Counted from the stretch's first letter, positions 22,749 to 36,022 are shown. The stretch: DNA of 64,000 nt from Opeltia flavorubescens (GCA_000442125.1 KE546967.1:1-64000), one strand, 5' to 3'. Notes: generated by a model not told the origin, from the sequence alone. Numbers and translations: made by a program.

Positions 22749-24665
22749 TTGACCATGCTATCTTTCGTCCTTGTCACTGCCTCGCTGGTTGCTAACACTC
22801 TCGGCGCATCACTGCCAAATGGTTCAACCGCGTTCAGGCTTCCCTTCAATGACCCATCGCCCGAGCAACGTGTTCAAAAAGTTCAAGATAAACGACAAGG
22901 CTACCTCTATGGACCTTCATTGATAGGGAATACATCGTTTTTTCCCACGGGAGTGTTGGGAGACGCGTTGGTTGCCCGGCAAGTTGCACTGGCGGTCGCT
23001 GAAGCAGATGCGAATGAGGAGGTTATCGAACAGGAGGCTGAACCTGTTTACACAACCGTCGAGGTGCGGTCGCGCAATTTGAAGGTGCATGTATATGATT
23101 CCGCTGATCTGCATGCTTAGGCATCAGGACTTCACGACTTACAGAGCTACACGGCTTTATATCGGGGTCAATGGCTGAATTCCAATCCAACGGGAATTAT
23201 GCCTGGATCATACACTAATTACACTCAAGACTTATTCTTCTCCATGGAACAACTTTCCGTCAGCCCTTTCTTTGTCGCTCGGCTAGACCCAGCAAAAACT
23301 CATAAGCTTCCCTTCCTGGTCGACGATAATATCGTTATGGGATTGACCACCATGACTCTCTCTGCCCTACACTCCAATGGGCGCCTCTTTTATGCTGATA
23401 TGTCCTATCAAGCTCGTTATCCCAGGCAGCCGGATCGGTATGCAGGAGCGTGCAGCGCTTACTTCTACATCCATCCTACATCAGGCGATTTCTTGCCGTT
23501 GGCCATCAGGACGAATGTCGGCAGCAACCTTACTTACACCCCCTCCGACACCTTTGAAGATTGGACATTGGCTAAAATCATGTTCAATAATAACGACCTG
23601 TTCGCATCTCAAGTCTTCCATCTCGACGCCACTCACTGTGTGGCCGAGATCATCAATCTAGCGGCGCTGAGAACTATATCTGACGAGCATCCGATTGGGG
23701 CATTCCTGACGCGGAGTAAGTGGTTGATCTCATGAACGATAATATAATATATCCAGTAGCCAGTATTCAAAGCACGCAAGGGCTGATTACAAACCTCAGT
23801 CATGTACCGCGCATATGCCGGCCGCCCCATCGGTCAAGGTGATCTATTCAACAAAGGAGGTCTCATCGACCAGAACTTCGCCCTCAATTCCGACGCCGTA
23901 CACCAATTCCAAGACGACTTTTACGTCTCATCAGCAGGCCGCTTCCAGCAAAACTACCTCGACAAATCCTTCATCGACCGTGGGCTCATCAATTGCACCT
24001 ACGGCCCACCACTTAAGCACATCCCCTACTACAACGAAGCCAGCAGGATCGTAGCCGCTATCCGCCGTTTCACCAGCGCGTTCGTTGATACATATTACCC
24101 TTCAACCGACTTCCTGGCCCAGGATCACGAGCTCCAGGATTGGATCAAGGAAGCCAATGGTCCCGCCCACGTCTATGATTTCCCAGCTTCTCCACTTACA
24201 GATAAGGATACACTGGTCAATATACTTGTGCAGATGGCATACCTGACGGGCGTCATGCATCATGCCCTCAACAGCGGCGCCCTTAGCGCGAGCTGGACTC
24301 TGCCAATGCATCCGGCTGCTCTTTATCAACCTATACCCACTACCAAAGGTGTGACGGATTTAGTACCCTATCTGCCTGATGTCAACGCTTCGATGAGTCA
24401 GGTAACGCTGCTCTTGTCGTTCAATCGCCCAAATCTCATGAACAGCGGCGGCGATTTGAAGGATATGTTTGGTGTGTCGTCGCTGCTGGCGGGAGCCGGA
24501 GGTAAAAGTGTGGCAAAAGCGGCGATTACATGGGAACGGGATATGGAGGTGATTGGGGCGATGAATGAAGGGAAAAGCTTCGGAGGGGATGGGTTGTGTC
24601 AGGGTATGCCGTTTATCTGGAGGTCGCTGGAACCGAGAAGGATCCCGTTTTTCTTGACGATATAA
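22749..24665 (+). pseudogene. Secreted fungal lipoxygenase, frame crossed by a TAG
   Basis: The reading spans 22749-23715 and 23800-24665 across an 84-nt intron (GTAAGT..CTCAG, branch GGCTGAT), 610 codons in all, the usual length of fungal secreted lipoxygenases. It starts with a signal peptide (Met-Leu-Ser-Phe-Val-Leu-Val). The metal site is visible: His291 and His296 in His-Leu-Asp-Ala-Thr-His, a later His-His-Ala-Leu-Asn giving His-X3-Asn, and a C-terminal Ile. Such enzymes oxidise C18 polyunsaturated fatty acids to hydroperoxides outside the cell. One TAG at 23118-23120 interrupts the otherwise single frame after about 123 codons. A 57-nt stretch (23064-23120) starting GTGCGG and ending TTAG could be an intron that would remove it, but its donor is weak. 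So it is either a one-stop pseudogene or a gene with an unusual intron. Confidence 0.8.
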
Positions 24666-26886
24666 AGTTACCATGGACTAATAATCGGCTATTCCATTTT
24701 TTTTTATAAGACTTCATGTCGGGGCTTCTATGATTATCTCGCCCTTGTTCCAAGTCGAGAGACTCTACACATAATCTACCATCAGTTCCTTGTTCTTTAT
24801 CCACTTTTCAGGTTGAAACTCGATTAAACCTCCTTAAAATTACATACGTATAATAGGCTGCGAGGAACTCAATCTATCGATATAGTCATCCTCGGAGCTC
24901 CTTGGTCAAAAATATGGGAGATTTACGTCAAGCATGAACATTATGTTATGGGATAACAAAATAGTCTGTCCCGAATGAAAACAGTTCACGGTTGATATAA
25001 GATATTCGCATAGCGAAAACTTCTTCCTAGAGTTACCGCGTGAGTTCTAAGCCCTCACTACTTATTTTATGCAACGCCAGAACGCTGGTGGTAGTAGTTG
25101 TGCACTACATTGAACCGGACATGATATCCCATGAAATTATAAGGTCACTTTTGCTCCTCGACAGCTCTCAGTCTTCTCTCGTCCTGCCACTGCCTTCTCG
25201 TTGTGATGTGTGCAATTAAAAACCGTTCTCTAGGGATAAACCTACTTCAGGTGTCAAGTCGACTGGAGTGTATGCAATGTCAGTGACATTTTCGAGTGAT
25301 CCAATGACTATCTAGATACATACTGACAATATTTCATGGCCAGGTGGTAACTCTATCACCTCTTCCAGGCTGTCAGTTCGTGGATCGAATGGAGGAAAAC
25401 GGGAAACGGATATCTCCAACGAGATTAAGGGTATTTTATCTAGATGCAGTGGGAAGTGGATCAAAGACGCCACGCTGGTCAATATGTCATGCATTCTTCA
25501 AAAATAACTATACATCATCTCAAATACCACACCTTTTACTCAGGCTTCCGATTCCCGGTTGCACGAGAGGACAGATATAAAGATTCGTGAATGGACGATT
25601 GACCGTTTTATGAGAATGATCGTTGTCCTGCGGTATTTTCGATTGCCGCTATGGCCATAGTGTGAACAAAAATCTGGTAGCCAAAGCCAAATCATGGTAC
25701 TCTTCTAAGAGCATGGGCTTTTGTAGGTGATCCTATCGCCTTTTCTACTCGTAGTTGCCCTAATCGATCCAAGCGCACTTGGCTGAAAAGGATTTTTCGA
25801 GCCCCGTATATTACTGGCTGGATTCCCGCCGCAGCGGATCGTTGCAAGACGGCAAACGAAGCTAAGCTGTCCAGATTGTGCTTTTGAAAGCTACTCAATC
25901 TACTTGACCTTCCTGTATAATAAGAGGATTTCCACCATGCCATGGAGATCCAATCTGGGGAGAAGTCATGACGGAAAGCGGAATTCCAGCCACGATTTCT
26001 ATCGAAACCCAGTGGATGGTTTGCTCTGAGGAGAATGGAAGTTGAAGCGGATTTAGGCTGGATAGATCAAAGAACACCCAGATACGGCTCATCGAGCTGC
26101 TTGAACCTGATTCGCTGTCAGCCTTGTCGCGAACTACCAATTACAATGTACCGACACTGCCAAACCTGCAAGACTTTTGAATGCCGCCCGACGCATGCAC
26201 AATGTCAGAAACAAAATTTGCCTCAATGCGGGCTTAGAAGCAGGTGTGAAGATAAGACCTAGCCCTGGTAATGCCCTCGATAATTAGTAGAAAAATGATA
26301 TGGCTAAAGAATCTACCCTTTTGAAGATGCCTTCATTGCTCACCATAGATAAGTGGAATGTGGACTATCGTGAGAACAGCGCTTTCCCGATGGCGGCTGG
26401 TGAGACGCGCCGCACCATCCATGAAACTTCGATGGCTCGGTACGTTGCTGCTCAATGGCTCGCAGGATTTGGTTACCATTTAGCATACGTTTTGACGGCT
26501 CTGACCCATGGTTTTGTTCCTTGGAAGGATGTCATTGAAGTAGCCATGCCGGCGTTCTGCATGGCATGGCGAGCTTTCAAGACATGATCAATCCCTTTCA
26601 CTGCCTTGGAAATCAAGCTTTTGAACAATTTACTTGTTTTCCGTGGAATCGCTTGTTGAATTGGTCCTTTACACATTGTTTGTTCTTTCTGTTTACTTGG
26701 AAGAAACCCCACTATACCAGATAGAGCACTAGCGCCAATTCGCCGACGTCCAAGCATCTTTACTTCCTCTTTCCATAGCAATATCTCTACGTTTTAATGG
26801 AATTCTTACATGCCCCTTCCATTTGATAGAATTAATTCCTGCATCGGCTTGGCTTTAGTAACTCGACAGATTGTACGGAAGTCGTC
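24666..26886. other. Intergenic
   Basis: No gene is supported. Frames of 95 codons (26300-26587, plus) and 102 codons (26473-26781, minus) overlap and match nothing I know. Confidence 0.4.
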
Positions 26887-29326
26887 ATGAGCTCCGAATC
26901 TCTTCGGAGTATCTATCAGCAATACAAGAAGGACACCAGTATTGTGGCGTCATGGCTAGCCACAACGGCCAAAGCATTCGGCTACTCCGGTGAAGTTGGG
27001 GGAGATACCACTGGAACAGCTCCTCCAAAGCCCTCTGGCAGATTGAAAGGTAAGGCCCGCAAACAGGCTGCGGCAGTTCAAGCACCTGATCCTGAGCCTA
27101 CTGAGCTATCCAAGCCGAAGTACGTCCTCGCCATCAAGGATTTCGTACCTTTGGCAGAGCATATTGCTAAATTCTCCAATGATACGAACATTGACTTGCC
27201 TAACTCATTCTCGGTCGCTCTTGAGAGAGTAATTTGGGTGCGAAAATCTTTCTCCGAAAAGTTGGCGAATGCTGGCCGACGTTTCGACCTGAAATCGGAT
27301 GCCCGCCATTCATTCTTCGTCCTCGTTCTTGAGAAGGTTCGCAAGACGCTGCTACCGCTCATGAGTGGGGAAAATTCCAACCTCTCGCACTTGAAAGATG
27401 GCGCGTCTAATGTCGAACATTCTAGAGACCAAAAGGATCTGTCAAATCTCTTCGCAGCCTTGCGTGTTTACGAGCCATCTGCAGCATTTGAGGCGGCTCC
27501 GGATGTAGTGAAACCATCGCCAAGCGAGATGGAGTACTCCATTGAAACTGAAGAGGACTCACTTTTCGAAGCTCTCTTTGGAATGACAACGCTTATGACG
27601 GATCTTTCTCGATTGAGGATGGAGGTCAATGAGTTGTGGACGAACTACGAGCAAGGCAAGATTGATATTGCAGCCGTATCTGTCGCAACGAACGCGGCTA
27701 TTGAGCTTGCACGGAATTATGAGGATGAGATCAACCATTTACTGCAAAAAAACGGTGGCACTTCGATGTTTCACATCAATTACTTTTACGGTGTTACTGA
27801 GGCCTTTGGCATAGACGCCGAAGCTAAACAGAGGCCTACTGATGACTACAACTTCGCAGCATATGACACTGCTGATACACTCTTCATCAACACCATGATC
27901 AACATCCTTGCATTCGTGCGTGCCAATCCCTTGGACGACGAAATCCCATGCTACAACGGGTTATATGGCTGGTACAATGAAGAAACGTCCTTAGTTCCAG
28001 GGTCTGATCGTCAAAAATACACCCGGATGAAACCCGCTCTTCTTGAGGTCCTTTCAGATCTCCCACTCATTTCCAATCACCGAGGTCCAGTCGAGGATCA
28101 ATTACTCCATGGGATGATAAGGACGATGAGAATGGCAAAGACGGAGCGGAAAGTGATCCCGGATGTGCCAATATGGGTGTCTTTCGCCGCGCAAATTTAT
28201 CTAGACACACTGAACGTCGTGAAGGTAAGACCGGAACATTCCTTGACTTAGGCTATAGAGTCACTGACTAAAGACAATGCAGATAGGCAAGGGATGGGAT
28301 GAGATGCGGCGCGTCATGCGCAATCTTAAGCAGTCTGTCGCCGATCTGCCGACTACTTGCCAAGAACGTCGAAAGGTGCTCAAGGATCTGGATCCCTGGG
28401 ACAAAAACATGGACCCCATTTCTCTGATCCGAACGTCGCTCGGGAAGCCCTACAAAGATTACACGTTTCTCCGCCGTCACTTTCTGCACTGTGGACTGTG
28501 GATCCACAACATGCGAATCTTGTTTCATCAACAGGGTGTGGCATACGCTGCTGTTCCCGGCACTGTTCTATATACGACGCAGTTGTATCACGCACTGAAA
28601 CAGGAAGCGTGCCTCAATTACACTTGGGAGCAGCTAGAGACGTTGCGTAAGATGCAGGGCGATTCAACCTTCTTTATCGGCGAGCCTCCGTCATCCCACG
28701 AAGGCTATTTCAATAATTTCTGTCTCACTCTGGGCTCGTCAATAACGAATTGGGCTCCTAATAAACGCGATAAGAAAGTGAAGGTCTCGAAAGACAACAA
28801 ACCGTTGATGAAATTCTTGGGCGTCACGTCCACGCTAGCCGCTAATCGGATTCATCCTTTCGGTGATCGACAACCTATATCGGCTGATACAATCGAGGAT
28901 TGGATCCGGCAGGGCAAAAACAGGAACGGCAAAGACGCTGCTGATGGCAAAAACTTACAGTCACCGACATCACAGAACGAGCAAAAAGCACAACCATTGA
29001 TAGACAAGCTTGCTGCTGCTGTGGCCGGAGAGGTCTCCGATCTTGAATTCGATTACTTCGCTATGCACAATTCTTGCCGGGAAGTACTACTACGCCTCCA
29101 AACCGAGTCGGAGAAAGTCACTGGACCAGAATTTACGAAGAGCTACATGTCACATGGGGAACATAATTTAGCATTTGTGGTGGGCTTTGTCTTCTCCACG
29201 CTCGCTGGGAAGAAAAATATCGTTACCACAACTGTATCTTCGACGGCCTTGCTGGAGATCGCGGCTAGAACTTTCAATCAATGGCTGTCGGAGGGAAAGG
29301 GGGTCGCCATCCAGAACGAAAAGTGA
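26887..29326 (+). CDS. DUF6604 domain protein
   Basis: Two exons (26887-28224 and 28283-29326) across a 58-nt intron (GTAAGA, branch CACTGAC, acceptor ATGCAG) give an intact 793-residue protein; the join is in phase 0. The N-terminus Tyr-Lys-Lys-Asp-Thr-Ser-Ile-Val-Ala-Ser-Trp-Leu followed by a Lys-rich linker and a helical segment (Lys-Asp-Phe-Val-Pro-Leu-Ala-Glu-His-Ile) is the signature of the fungal DUF6604 domain, roughly residues 8-260. The remainder is helical without a known fold. No signal peptide or membrane segment is seen, so it is likely cytosolic or nuclear. The function of the family is unknown; it is expanded in filamentous fungi and is often found in accessory regions. This is the longest intact gene of the window. 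Confidence 0.8.
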
Positions 29327-30347
29327 AGCTTGCGAAGGATGATCCACGAAGGAATTTATTTTTTGGACTTTTAGGGGCCGAATTCATGGTGCGATGATGG
29401 GGAAGCCTAAAAAAGTAAAGAGGTTGTAGAATCGGGCGAAAATATCACTTAGAAAAGTTTAGATCAAGGGCCAACTTAGTAGTGGCTGAAAGTTGATTCG
29501 CAGTCGATATCACAAAAGTGAAACGGCCCATAGAGATTGGTCAGTGTACACAGAATTCGTAACAACGCTCTACCAATGTCTTTCAGGATCAGATATCTGC
29601 ATTCTCCTCATTGTGGACTTGCTAATATTTATATTCTGATGGACTATCACATCTCCACATTGTAGTGCATGGGATGCAGAGGACTGTGGCGGGCATCAAG
29701 TGTCTTGAGATATGTGCATATTCGGCGGAGGCACACACCAAGGCACTCGCAAGCTGGGTGCTGGCAGAGCTGTGGCGGATCTCCAGTCTCCATGATGATC
29801 ATGAATCTTCCTATTCGTAGTCATGGGTCAGATCTTGCGTTCGTTGCTGCTCCGGCGTACTGACTAATGAATCCTAAGGTATAGGTGTAGATTAGCAACG
29901 ACCAGATGACCTCTGATAATACAAAACGGAGATGAGGTAATTCAGGTCTATGTGCGATCTGGACATGCTTGCCGTGACGCGATTTAGATTGCATCAACAA
30001 CGTACCTTTTGCGACGCTGCCGTGAGACTATCAGCCGGATTCCAGATATGGAGGATTACCCTCTCATCACTCAGATCCCTTGGGTGATCTGCTCATTGCG
30101 CGTGATTGATTGGAGATTTGCAACCGTGTCAAAGCTGCGGCATCTTCTTGGTGATTAGCTTGGAGGTGCCGCCCGTGTGTACACTGCCCTTGCTGCTGGA
30201 AACAGAGTGTCGCTAGCCTTTATGGAAAAGATTTTGCTAAGGCAGGCGATGGACGTCGCTCTACCGAAACCATGATATCGACCTATCGAGAGCTCTACTA
30301 TATAGACAGACTGTACGAGCAAATGATTTACCTCTCTGGTCTCTCCT
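29327..30347. other. Intergenic
   Basis: No gene is supported; short frames only. Confidence 0.4.
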
Positions 30348-31061
30348 TTGATCACGTCATCAGGTATATCAAGTCTTCACTCGTGGGTCTCGAGTCAATG
30401 TGTACAGGCGAAAAGTGCTGGTTCAAACACGACAACCGAACTTAGCATCCACCATCTACTTGGTTGGGGGCGGAAGGCCATGGTCGTATCTACTGTAGTC
30501 CGTGAGCCCGGAGTTCCAACGATACTTCCAACGAAATCATTCAGGGACTGCTGGATTTTCCGCATTCGGAAAAGAGCCGGAAATATCTCCCAGGTTGGTT
30601 CCCTTCTCTGGACAGACCCCATCTGCAAGAATCCAAAGTGGGCCATAGCAAGTCTCTACTGGAATGCCCTTGGTCTACATCATGAGCAGCCTACAGGAAA
30701 AGTGCTCGACTCCCATAGTCTGCCAGCTTCGACAGTTATATTGCAGAGGTCTCGTGGGAGGTTGGACGGCATGACATCCACCGACGTTAATCCCTGCACT
30801 GCATTTTCTCGTCAAGCCATTTGCTCTTTTGTCACAGCGTTGACAGCTCTGAGCAGTCAAGCCGAGAGAGTGTGCAAGGTCCACGTTATTCCGGAAACGA
30901 TACATTTCAAAGGACGTACCTACAATTTTATACATGACACAATGGCCAAGGGTAGCCAGGAGGGAAGATCCGGGTGCACTCCTGGGGAAGAAGGTATCAA
31001 TCTCATAGATGGAGGAGAGGCCTCGCTACAAAAAACCTTCGCTCATAGTAGCTGCTGCTAA
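30348..31061 (+). CDS. Hypothetical open frame of doubtful status
   Basis: The frame is 237 codons long, unusually long for this AT-balanced intergenic region. The product is rich in Ser, Thr and Cys and shows no domain, signal peptide or repeat. Minus-strand frames of 83 and 86 codons overlap it. It may be a species-specific gene, a decayed gene or chance. Confidence 0.2.
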   Translation: MITSSGISSLHSWVSSQCVQAKSAGSNTTTELSIHHLLGWGRKAMVVSTVVREPGVPTILPTKSFRDCWIFRIRKRAGNISQVGSLLWTDPICKNPKWAIASLYWNALGLHHEQPTGKVLDSHSLPASTVILQRSRGRLDGMTSTDVNPCTAFSRQAICSFVTALTALSSQAERVCKVHVIPETIHFKGRTYNFIHDTMAKGSQEGRSGCTPGEEGINLIDGGEASLQKTFAHSSCC

Positions 31062-32624
31062 TTATAGCAGTGCTACTATGGGTATTCAACCACTGGCGAC
31101 CGATCAATCAATGGAGCCCTCTCTTTCATACTTATACCGAATCTCCATGCCAGACGGCTCAGTGCATATTAGTCCTGGAAAACCTACTAAAACCATTCTC
31201 CGAGGATCAGGATGTGTCTTGTAGGCCAACATTAGTTTCTCCTTACTGTGCCCTCGTAAGCGGATGGCATGCTTATAGAGATCGTCTAAATTCGGGCTAT
31301 TCTTCGGGTATTGCTTTCTGTCTGCGGACACGCTACGATGAGAGTTCACGGTGCATCGCCATCGCTCTGCATTCGGCGGTACATTCTAGATTGAATTGGC
31401 GGCGATAGAAACAGTTTCTTATTCACAAGACGACTTGAGTGTCTCCCCTGCTCATCACAATCCGTAGTACGAGACAGCGATAAATCACCGTTATGGGGAA
31501 CATTAGCGAGACTCCGGGAATACAAAACGACATTTTGCACATTATATCAATGACCGTTATCGGTACTGAGTATACTCTCTACAATTCTCCCATTCAAATT
31601 ATATCAGTCCTAATCATACTCGGCTATTTCCCTACGCTTGACTTGTCGCATCTAAAGTCGGAAGAGTGGTAACCCGTCCTCCTAAACACATGCTCAATCA
31701 CTCTCCTATCACCTCAGTACCCCTTGATCAGCACAATATGGGTATATCCTATCAATTTATTCGCTTTTGCATTCCGAATTCCTTCGACCTTCTCTTGAGG
31801 CTTTTCTATCGGCGTCAACTTAACGAATCTAATCATTCAACCAAAGCGTTCGGAATAGCAGCTGATAGTTATCGAGTTCCAATGATATGTTTAGCATTTC
31901 GGATCGATGCTTACTATATAGGTCGCTTTATATTGCGCTTCATAATCGTGAGTGGAGACTGCCAAAAAATCCTGCTTCAATGATAGGTTGATTTTCTTGA
32001 AGAATGGCAACCAAACGAAATCCTGCAAACCAAATTTCTTGGGGGACCTTGAGATGTATACACCTGTAATCCATTTGCGAAGTTTATTACCCCATCAGCC
32101 AAGAAGGCCAAAAGTATGAGTAAGGTGGGCAATCCACTTACGACTCCAGGAAGGGCGCTGCTTCGTTTGTCAAGCTCTTCTCCATACTTGTAACGCATGC
32201 CCGATAGCAGCAGCAATCTTCGCCACGATAAACACGTGTGCTGCTAGAGGGAGCAAAGGAACAGAGGTTGGCAGACATGTATAGAGATTCGCGGTGATTT
32301 AGTATGTCTGGGCTTAGAACAGTGGACGTAAAGGGATATGTCGAGTCCTTCCATGATGAGGAAGGTGGGGAGTAGTCAAGAAAAGGATGGAGCAATAGTT
32401 GATACCTAACCGCTGGACCCATACTGTTTGCTGTTGCGGTAAAACCTCTTGCTGAATGGAGACAACCCCTTAGGGTGACACAGCCAGTGAAGTCAAGCAG
32501 AGGGCGTACGATATATCATTATATACATAAAAAATCATCAAATGGCACTGAACTCCATGAATGAATTCTGAATAACCTGGAAACCACCGCCATACCCCGT
32601 CCCTTGAGATCTTAAAATTGTCAC
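31062..32624. other. Intergenic
   Basis: No gene is supported; frames up to about 110 codons overlap each other on both strands. Confidence 0.4.
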
Positions 32625-33996
32625 TCATCCAGACTTGCAGTAATCCCCCGGCAACTTCGTAACATACAAATTCTTCCACTGCAATCCATTCCCACCCGTC
32701 GTCGCCGAAAAGTCCCACCGGAAATACCCCTCCGCAGTCCTCGGCTTCAAAATAACCTTGCCCGTATTCCAAACGCCCGAGAGTGGCGCAGTAAGCGGCA
32801 CGACCTTCCCATTCCAGCAGGCGTCCATCTCGGCGCCGGACCCATCCGACAGGGCCTGGGAGTAGTAGGAATGCGGTTGACTCGGACTGCCGGCGTTCTG
32901 GGTCCAGTAATTCACCGCCTCGTAGCCGTTGTCGCCGACCTCGATGAAGTACTGGCCGTTGAGGCTGGGCGTGTCCTGCTGGAAGTAATCGAAGGCGATT
33001 TCGTAGAGTTCGTTGGCGACGACGGGGAAGTAGATGCGGGTTGAGAGACCGTAGTCTTGATTGCCGTCCGAGAAGGCGACGCTTACTAGATTTTTTTCGA
33101 GTTTGGTCTGGAGGTTCTGCGGCTGGCCATCGAAATAGACGGCGGTGGCTGTGAGGTCAAGGGGTGTTTTCGTGGCAGGCTGTTGGCACTGACCAGGGTT
33201 AGTTGCGTTGGAGGCAATGTAGCTGTATTGGATGGTATAGCGGTCTGTCCCTCGAGTCTGTCCAAAGTTGGTGGCATATTTGGCGTCCCAGGTTTGGTTG
33301 TATAGGGTACTGCTTGATGTTAGTTCAGAAATGACGGATACTGAGGCTCTAAGACTGACCAGTATTGGCCTTGATAAACGTCGTTTTTGTACATTGCATA
33401 GGTGTTGTAGAATTGGCAGGTCTGAGCGGGACCGTTCGCTGGAGGATGTCGAAGATTGTAGGCACTTTGGGCCCTATGAAGTCATGTCAACTGAGCACAC
33501 GCCGAGGGATAATGATGAACAGTCTTACGAGCAGGCAGCAGCACAAAGCGCAGTATCGAAAGCCATATTCGTGAATAGTCTCGCGCCCATATAGGTATCC
33601 TGGCGAGTCCAATCAGTAAGTCTCTCGTCAAAATCAAGCTCCTATACCTACATGCTTATTGCAGTCCATTGGTGCAGACATGGCGGCATTGGCGACCTGT
33701 GTGTTGGCAGTGTATCCAGGATATGTTGTAACGACAACATCCCGTCTTTCGAGACTGCGTTTGGTCTGAGGCAGAGGGTCGGCGTTGACAGATGCAATCA
33801 CAGAAGCGATAGCTGCCTCAGGATTGAAGTGTGTTCTGTCTTCTGGAAGAATGGTTGGATCTGGCGTTGAGTCGACAAGATCGAAATCGATGTCCTGGCG
33901 AGCCACCAGGTTGCGATCATTGCTATGTGGCAAGGCCAATGCAAGGTCGAAGCCCAGCGAGGCCACCAGAAATGCCTTGAGTATTCCACTCTTCAT
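32625..33996 (-). CDS. Secreted Cys-module protein with C-terminal beta domain
   Basis: Four exons (33996-33652, 33599-33529, 33473-33360, 33309-32625) across three introns of 52, 55 and 50 nt give 404 residues. After a signal peptide (Met-Lys-Ser-Gly-Ile-Leu-Lys then hydrophobic to Ala-Leu-Pro) and a propeptide-like stretch with Lys-Arg and Arg-Arg pairs comes a Cys module: Met-Asp-Cys-Asn-Lys, Asp-Thr-Tyr-Met-Gly-Ala-Arg, Leu-Cys-Ala-Ala-Ala-Cys, Thr-Cys-Gln-Phe-Tyr-Asn-Thr and Gly-Gln-Tyr-Cys. The rest (from about residue 210) is Gly/Tyr/Trp-rich and beta-like. I know this architecture as a common secreted protein of filamentous fungi, often labelled carbohydrate-binding-like; the function is not established. 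It is the most intron-rich secreted gene in the window and appears intact. Confidence 0.8.
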
Positions 33997-36022
33997 GATG
34001 CAAATCGGCCTGGCAAAGCAGAGTTTGGTGTATCAATGAGAGAGATATATCAATACGAGGACAGAAAGACCGGACAGACATTGACTCTTTATATCATTAA
34101 CATTGGCTCTCGAGCGTTCTATACTTGCGGCCGAGAGCTCAGAGCAGGATGAGCTTCGACATGGAATCTTTCATGGTTCTAGACGGCNAACCATGTCCGC
34201 TAGAACACACTCTAGTCAGGACATAGTAGGTATCCCGTCTCCAGCTATGATTGTGGAGATGTCAAAATATCGTAATCAAAGATGGTATTGACGATTTTGG
34301 GTTTCCCCACAACCAGGCTCCTGACTCGAAGATCTAGGCCGCAGATTGGTGTCGTTGTCTTGAGTGGGGGAGGCTGGATTTAGGCGGTGTGGAGCGGCTG
34401 TGGCTGGCTGAGATGGCATGACTGGCTGTCAATTTGTCCCAAATAGGCAGGCTACACGGCCACTAGCCGCGGCTCAAGATGAGATTGAGATGGGATCGGC
34501 TTAGTCGAGGTACGACAGTAGCGTATGTACCGAATCAGTCTAGTCTAACTTCTTAATGTCGAGGGTCAAAATCAAACGCGCGAATGATTGACGTCCAATT
34601 CTAGTTCGAAAGTCTGGAATCACAATTAATCTCCCAACCTGTTCATATATACGCAATCCTTCAAGAGAATTAGCTTAGCAATACTCTATAAAACCGACCC
34701 TTGCAGCTAGCGCGACTTTTCAAATCTTCAACCCCTGTATGTTTTTCATCAGGAGAATGCTAGAGGCATCCTAGTGTATGAGCCCAAACCACTAGGATCC
34801 GATGCATAAGCATTTTACTAGTAATCCTGCTTGTGGGTCAGCTACAAGTACCAATATCTTTTTCTGAACTTTAGTAGGGGCTCGAAGGGATGCTAGTGTA
34901 GCTCTCGTCTGGCCCGTCTATACCGCTCTTCGTTGCCGAAGTCTGACGACTCAACCATGTTAATCCTATATTGCTCCCTTGAAAGCTACAAGAACAGGCA
35001 TAGTCTTGTGACCCGTTCCAGACTTTGCCTACTACTACAGCTTGGAGAATATGGAAAGGTCGGGTCCATGAAGTACACGAAAGTCACCACATACGCTAGG
35101 AGTGAAATCTTGGAAGTACTAAGCGGTCATCAATATCTCAAAGGAGACCCTGGCAGAGTAAGCCAGTAAGATTGACAGGAAGACCTAGCTGCGATACATG
35201 GTCTGCGAAAATCAACGCCTGCTACGGTTGAGAAGGAATGTCAAGATTTCGGGTACCCTGTTAATCCCAAATACTGCCGTATCGTATGATTAATTGCTCC
35301 CCGAATCTATCGCCTAATTGCAAGGGATATCATCATCGCAGCTAGGGGATTGCAGATTATATTATGAATTTTGTAGATCTTTGTTATAGTGCGCTAAGAT
35401 GCAGCAGCCCCCGGCGGACGTTAAGCGATCTCAAGGCATACACCTATGGAAGAATTCGAGAAGCCGGCGAAGCGTTACATTTGACCAAACTGAGAGTTTA
35501 TAGCTCTGCCGGAAAATTATAGAATCAGATATATCATCAGATATAGATGGAGAGGGAAATATATGGTACAGCTCGAGACAATGAGTGCCTGGAGTGCGGG
35601 TGTCTACTTTACCGGTGTGTGTGCGTTGATTGCTAGTCAATGGATTGGCATCAATGTCTTGTGTTGAAGCTACGGTCATGAATTTGAAGAAAGTGATCCT
35701 TGTAAAGGATGTTGAGGTCTTCTATACATGTTCCTTCTCTCCAATATTCTTTCTGTGGATTCTCACTTGCGTGGTTTGGCGCTTGGGCCGAATTATACTC
35801 ATTTGGCGCAAATATGTTTTCGGCAAAGTAGCCCGTTCATGTATTCATTGATGCGATAAAGCGCCAATGCACGGCCTGCAGCAATCCTGTCACATCGTAA
35901 TCGCTGCACGGTGGTATTTCAAGCGACTGCCGCTAAAGACAACAGGGATCAAACTTCCGGATTTCTTTGACGTATGATCATTAGGGTTTCCAAGGTGAAG
36001 CTAACACCATTCGTGCCAATCT
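33997..36022. other. Intergenic
   Basis: No gene is supported. Short frames only, one containing an undetermined base near 34187. Confidence 0.4.

Noticed and set aside
33268-33594. Plus-strand 108-codon frame
   Set aside because: It is antisense to the four-exon secreted gene, whose frame, introns and domain pattern are much stronger.
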